Below, in pieces: positions 5,473 to 7,155 of a stretch of 7,155 nt of DNA. The number at the start of each line of letters is the position of its first letter. Within the stretch, counting starts at the first letter, position 1. The stretch lies in contig NVVE01000011.1 in the NCBI GenBank assembly GCA_002733285.1, forward strand, positions 52,807 to 59,961. Direction: 5' to 3'. The notes beneath the pieces are model-generated. The model searched no databases, was not told where the DNA came from, and worked only from the letters and a program-made list of their open reading frames with translations. The DNA is from Lutibacter sp. GTDB lineage: Bacteria; Bacteroidota; Bacteroidia; Flavobacteriales; Flavobacteriaceae. Both the position numbers and the translations under genes were made by a program.

Positions 5473-7155
5473 TCAAACAGCCCTATTTTTTTTTGAAATC
5501 AAATTCGTAAGAATTGTTACAAAAATCACAATAGTTATTGAGCTTAAAGGCATTAATATTGCTGCAATTACAGGAGTTAATTTTCCTGTTATAGCAAAGT
5601 ACAACCCTATAATATTGTAACTAAAAGATAACATAAAGCTTACTTTAATTATATCTATTGTTTGAGTTGCCAATGTTAAAAAGTTTGGTAAATTGTTAAA
5701 AAGTTTAGCATCCAGTATTGCATCACAAGCTGGTGAAAATACATTTACATTCTCTGAAATTGCTATTCCAACATTACTTTGAGCCAATGCTCCTGCATCA
5801 TTTAAACCATCACCTATCATCATAATTTTATCTCCATTTTTCTGGAGAGTTTTTATAAATTTCAATTTACTTTCTGGGTTTTGATCAAACGCATATTTTG
5901 TATTTTGAGGAAGTAATTGCTCCAAATACTTCTTTTCACCGTCATTATCTCCTGAAAGGATTACTAAATTATATTTTTTTGATAAGTGTTCAAAAACTTG
6001 TTTTGTGCCTTCCCTATAGCTATTTTTAAAAATATAACTTCCTTTTAATTTATCATCTATTTTTATATGAATTGATGTTTCATTATTATCAGATACTGTT
6101 GAGTCAACAAAACTCATTGAACCAAGTTTTATGTTCATATTATTAATAGAAGCTTGTAATCCCTTCCCTAATATTTCTTCAAATGAAGTCGGTTTTTCAT
6201 CAAATACTTCAACCTTAATGTGGTTATAAAGCAACCTACTTAAAGGATGGTTTGAAGCTCTTAAAACACTTTTTATTATTGATAGTTCTTCCATAGAAAG
6301 TTTAGTCCCCTTGTAACATATTTGTGTCTTATCACTTGATGTTATGGTTCCTGTTTTATCGAAAATAATCGTATCTATTTTTGCCATGTTCTCTATGGTT
6401 TCAGCATTTTTTAAATAGAAATTTTTATACCCAAAAATTCGCAACATATTACCAATTGCAAACGGAGCTGATAATGCTAATGCACACGGACAAGCAATGA
6501 TAAGGACAGCAGTAACTACATTGACAACCATTGTTGGATTATAAAAAAACCAAAATACCCCTGCAAAAGAAGCAATAATGAGAATAGCAATTGTAAAGTA
6601 TTTACTAATTGAGTCTGTTATATTTTTTATCGTAATCTCTTTCTTTTTATTAAATACATCATTACTCCATAATTGAGTCAAGTAACTTTGAGCAATTGTA
6701 TTAACCACTTCCATTTCAATGGCACCAGCAGTTTGCTTCCCTCCAGCAAATAGTTTTTCTCCTGACTGTTTGATAACTGGTAATGATTCTCCTGTTACAA
6801 AACTATAGTCAATGGCTGCATTTCCATTCATTAAAATTCCATCAACAGGTATAAGCTCTTCATTTCTAATTAACAATCGATCTCCTTTTTGAACATCTTT
6901 TACTGGAATACTTTTTTCCATACCCTCAACTATTTGTGTGACTGCAATTGGAAAATATGATTTGTAATCACGTTCAAAAGATAAAAAATGATAGGTCTTT
7001 TGCTGAAAAAATTTCCCTAACAGTAAAAAGAAAATGAGCCCTGTTAAACTATCAAAAAATCCTGCACCAATTTCTAAAATAATTTCAATTGTACTCCTAA
7101 TAAATAATACTGAAATTCCTAATGCTATCGGAACATCAATAGTTAATATTTTATG
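5473..7155 (-). CDS. ccoI: Copper-transporting P1B-type ATPase CcoI/FixI, C-terminal part
   Basis: The frame is open to the right edge, giving 560 residues of the C-terminal part; the Met at 6921-6919 is internal, not the start. Numbering from the edge, membrane segments at about 3-20 and 33-50 come first, then FERDYKSYFPIAV (60-72), typical of FixI/CcoI. The actuator loop TGES is at 121-124 and the copper-binding CPC of the sixth helix at 222-224. The phosphorylation site DKTGT (266-270, D266), the nucleotide-binding HP (303-304) and the hinge GDGLND (448-453) follow. Two C-terminal helices carry YN (513-514) and MxxSS (535-539), the P1B-1 copper signature. CcoI moves copper out of the cytoplasm to supply cbb3 assembly. 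Family members are near 800 residues, so about 230-240 N-terminal residues, including the metal-binding domains, lie outside the window. All catalytic residues visible are intact. Confidence 0.95.
   Translation of the reverse strand, partial: HKILTIDVPIALGISVLFIRSTIEIILEIGAGFFDSLTGLIFFLLLGKFFQQKTYHFLSFERDYKSYFPIAVTQIVEGMEKSIPVKDVQKGDRLLIRNEELIPVDGILMNGNAAIDYSFVTGESLPVIKQSGEKLFAGGKQTAGAIEMEVVNTIAQSYLTQLWSNDVFNKKKEITIKNITDSISKYFTIAILIIASFAGVFWFFYNPTMVVNVVTAVLIIACPCALALSAPFAIGNMLRIFGYKNFYLKNAETIENMAKIDTIIFDKTGTITSSDKTQICYKGTKLSMEELSIIKSVLRASNHPLSRLLYNHIKVEVFDEKPTSFEEILGKGLQASINNMNIKLGSMSFVDSTVSDNNETSIHIKIDDKLKGSYIFKNSYREGTKQVFEHLSKKYNLVILSGDNDGEKKYLEQLLPQNTKYAFDQNPESKLKFIKTLQKNGDKIMMIGDGLNDAGALAQSNVGIAISENVNVFSPACDAILDAKLFNNLPNFLTLATQTIDIIKVSFMLSFSYNIIGLYFAITGKLTPVIAAILMPLSSITIVIFVTILTNLISKKNRAV

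Noticed and set aside
6919..6921. ATG that could be taken as the start of the copper ATPase
   Set aside because: The same frame stays open for 78 more codons to the window edge and encodes typical FixI helices and the FERDYKSYFPIAV stretch, so this Met is internal.

Overview
The window is a low-GC stretch carrying a cbb3-type cytochrome c oxidase (cco/fix) cluster. All genes lie on the minus strand, so transcription runs from the right edge to the left edge. Several features point to Bacteroidota, most likely Flavobacteriaceae: CcoN and CcoO fused in one polypeptide, a CcoP with a single haem c, start codons without Shine-Dalgarno sequences, and a good TTG / TAnnTTTG promoter match. The genus cannot be named from this sequence alone.

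Layout in the direction of transcription: (1) 7155-5473, a copper-transporting P1B-type ATPase (CcoI/FixI) whose N-terminus lies beyond the window. (2) A 103-nt gap with a candidate promoter and a perfect 10-bp inverted repeat. (3) 5369-5193, ccoS, a 58-residue maturation protein. (4) 5168-2997, a fused ccoN-ccoO catalytic and mono-haem subunit. (5) 2990-2796, ccoQ. (6) 2803-2147, a short mono-haem ccoP that overlaps ccoQ by 8 nt. (7) A 124-nt gap. (8) 2022-616, ccoG, a membrane polyferredoxin. (9) A 77-nt gap. (10) 538-86, ccoH/fixH. (11) 84-1, the first 28 codons of a TauE/SafE-like membrane protein, 1 nt after ccoH.

Together the genes encode a microaerobic, high-affinity terminal oxidase and its assembly set. 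CcoNO, CcoQ and CcoP form the enzyme: electrons pass from c-type haems in CcoP and the CcoO part to the haem b / haem b3-CuB centre in the CcoN part. CcoI, CcoG, CcoS and CcoH handle copper delivery and assembly. The TauE/SafE-like protein probably belongs to the same metal-supply set, but this rests on position and an HCxxMC motif only.

This is a known type of gene cluster and I found no undescribed system in it. The points that deserve a second look are the symmetric element over the putative ccoS promoter, the unusually small mono-haem CcoP, and the subunit fusion. No gap between genes exceeds 124 nt. No RNA gene, insertion sequence or CRISPR array was seen.
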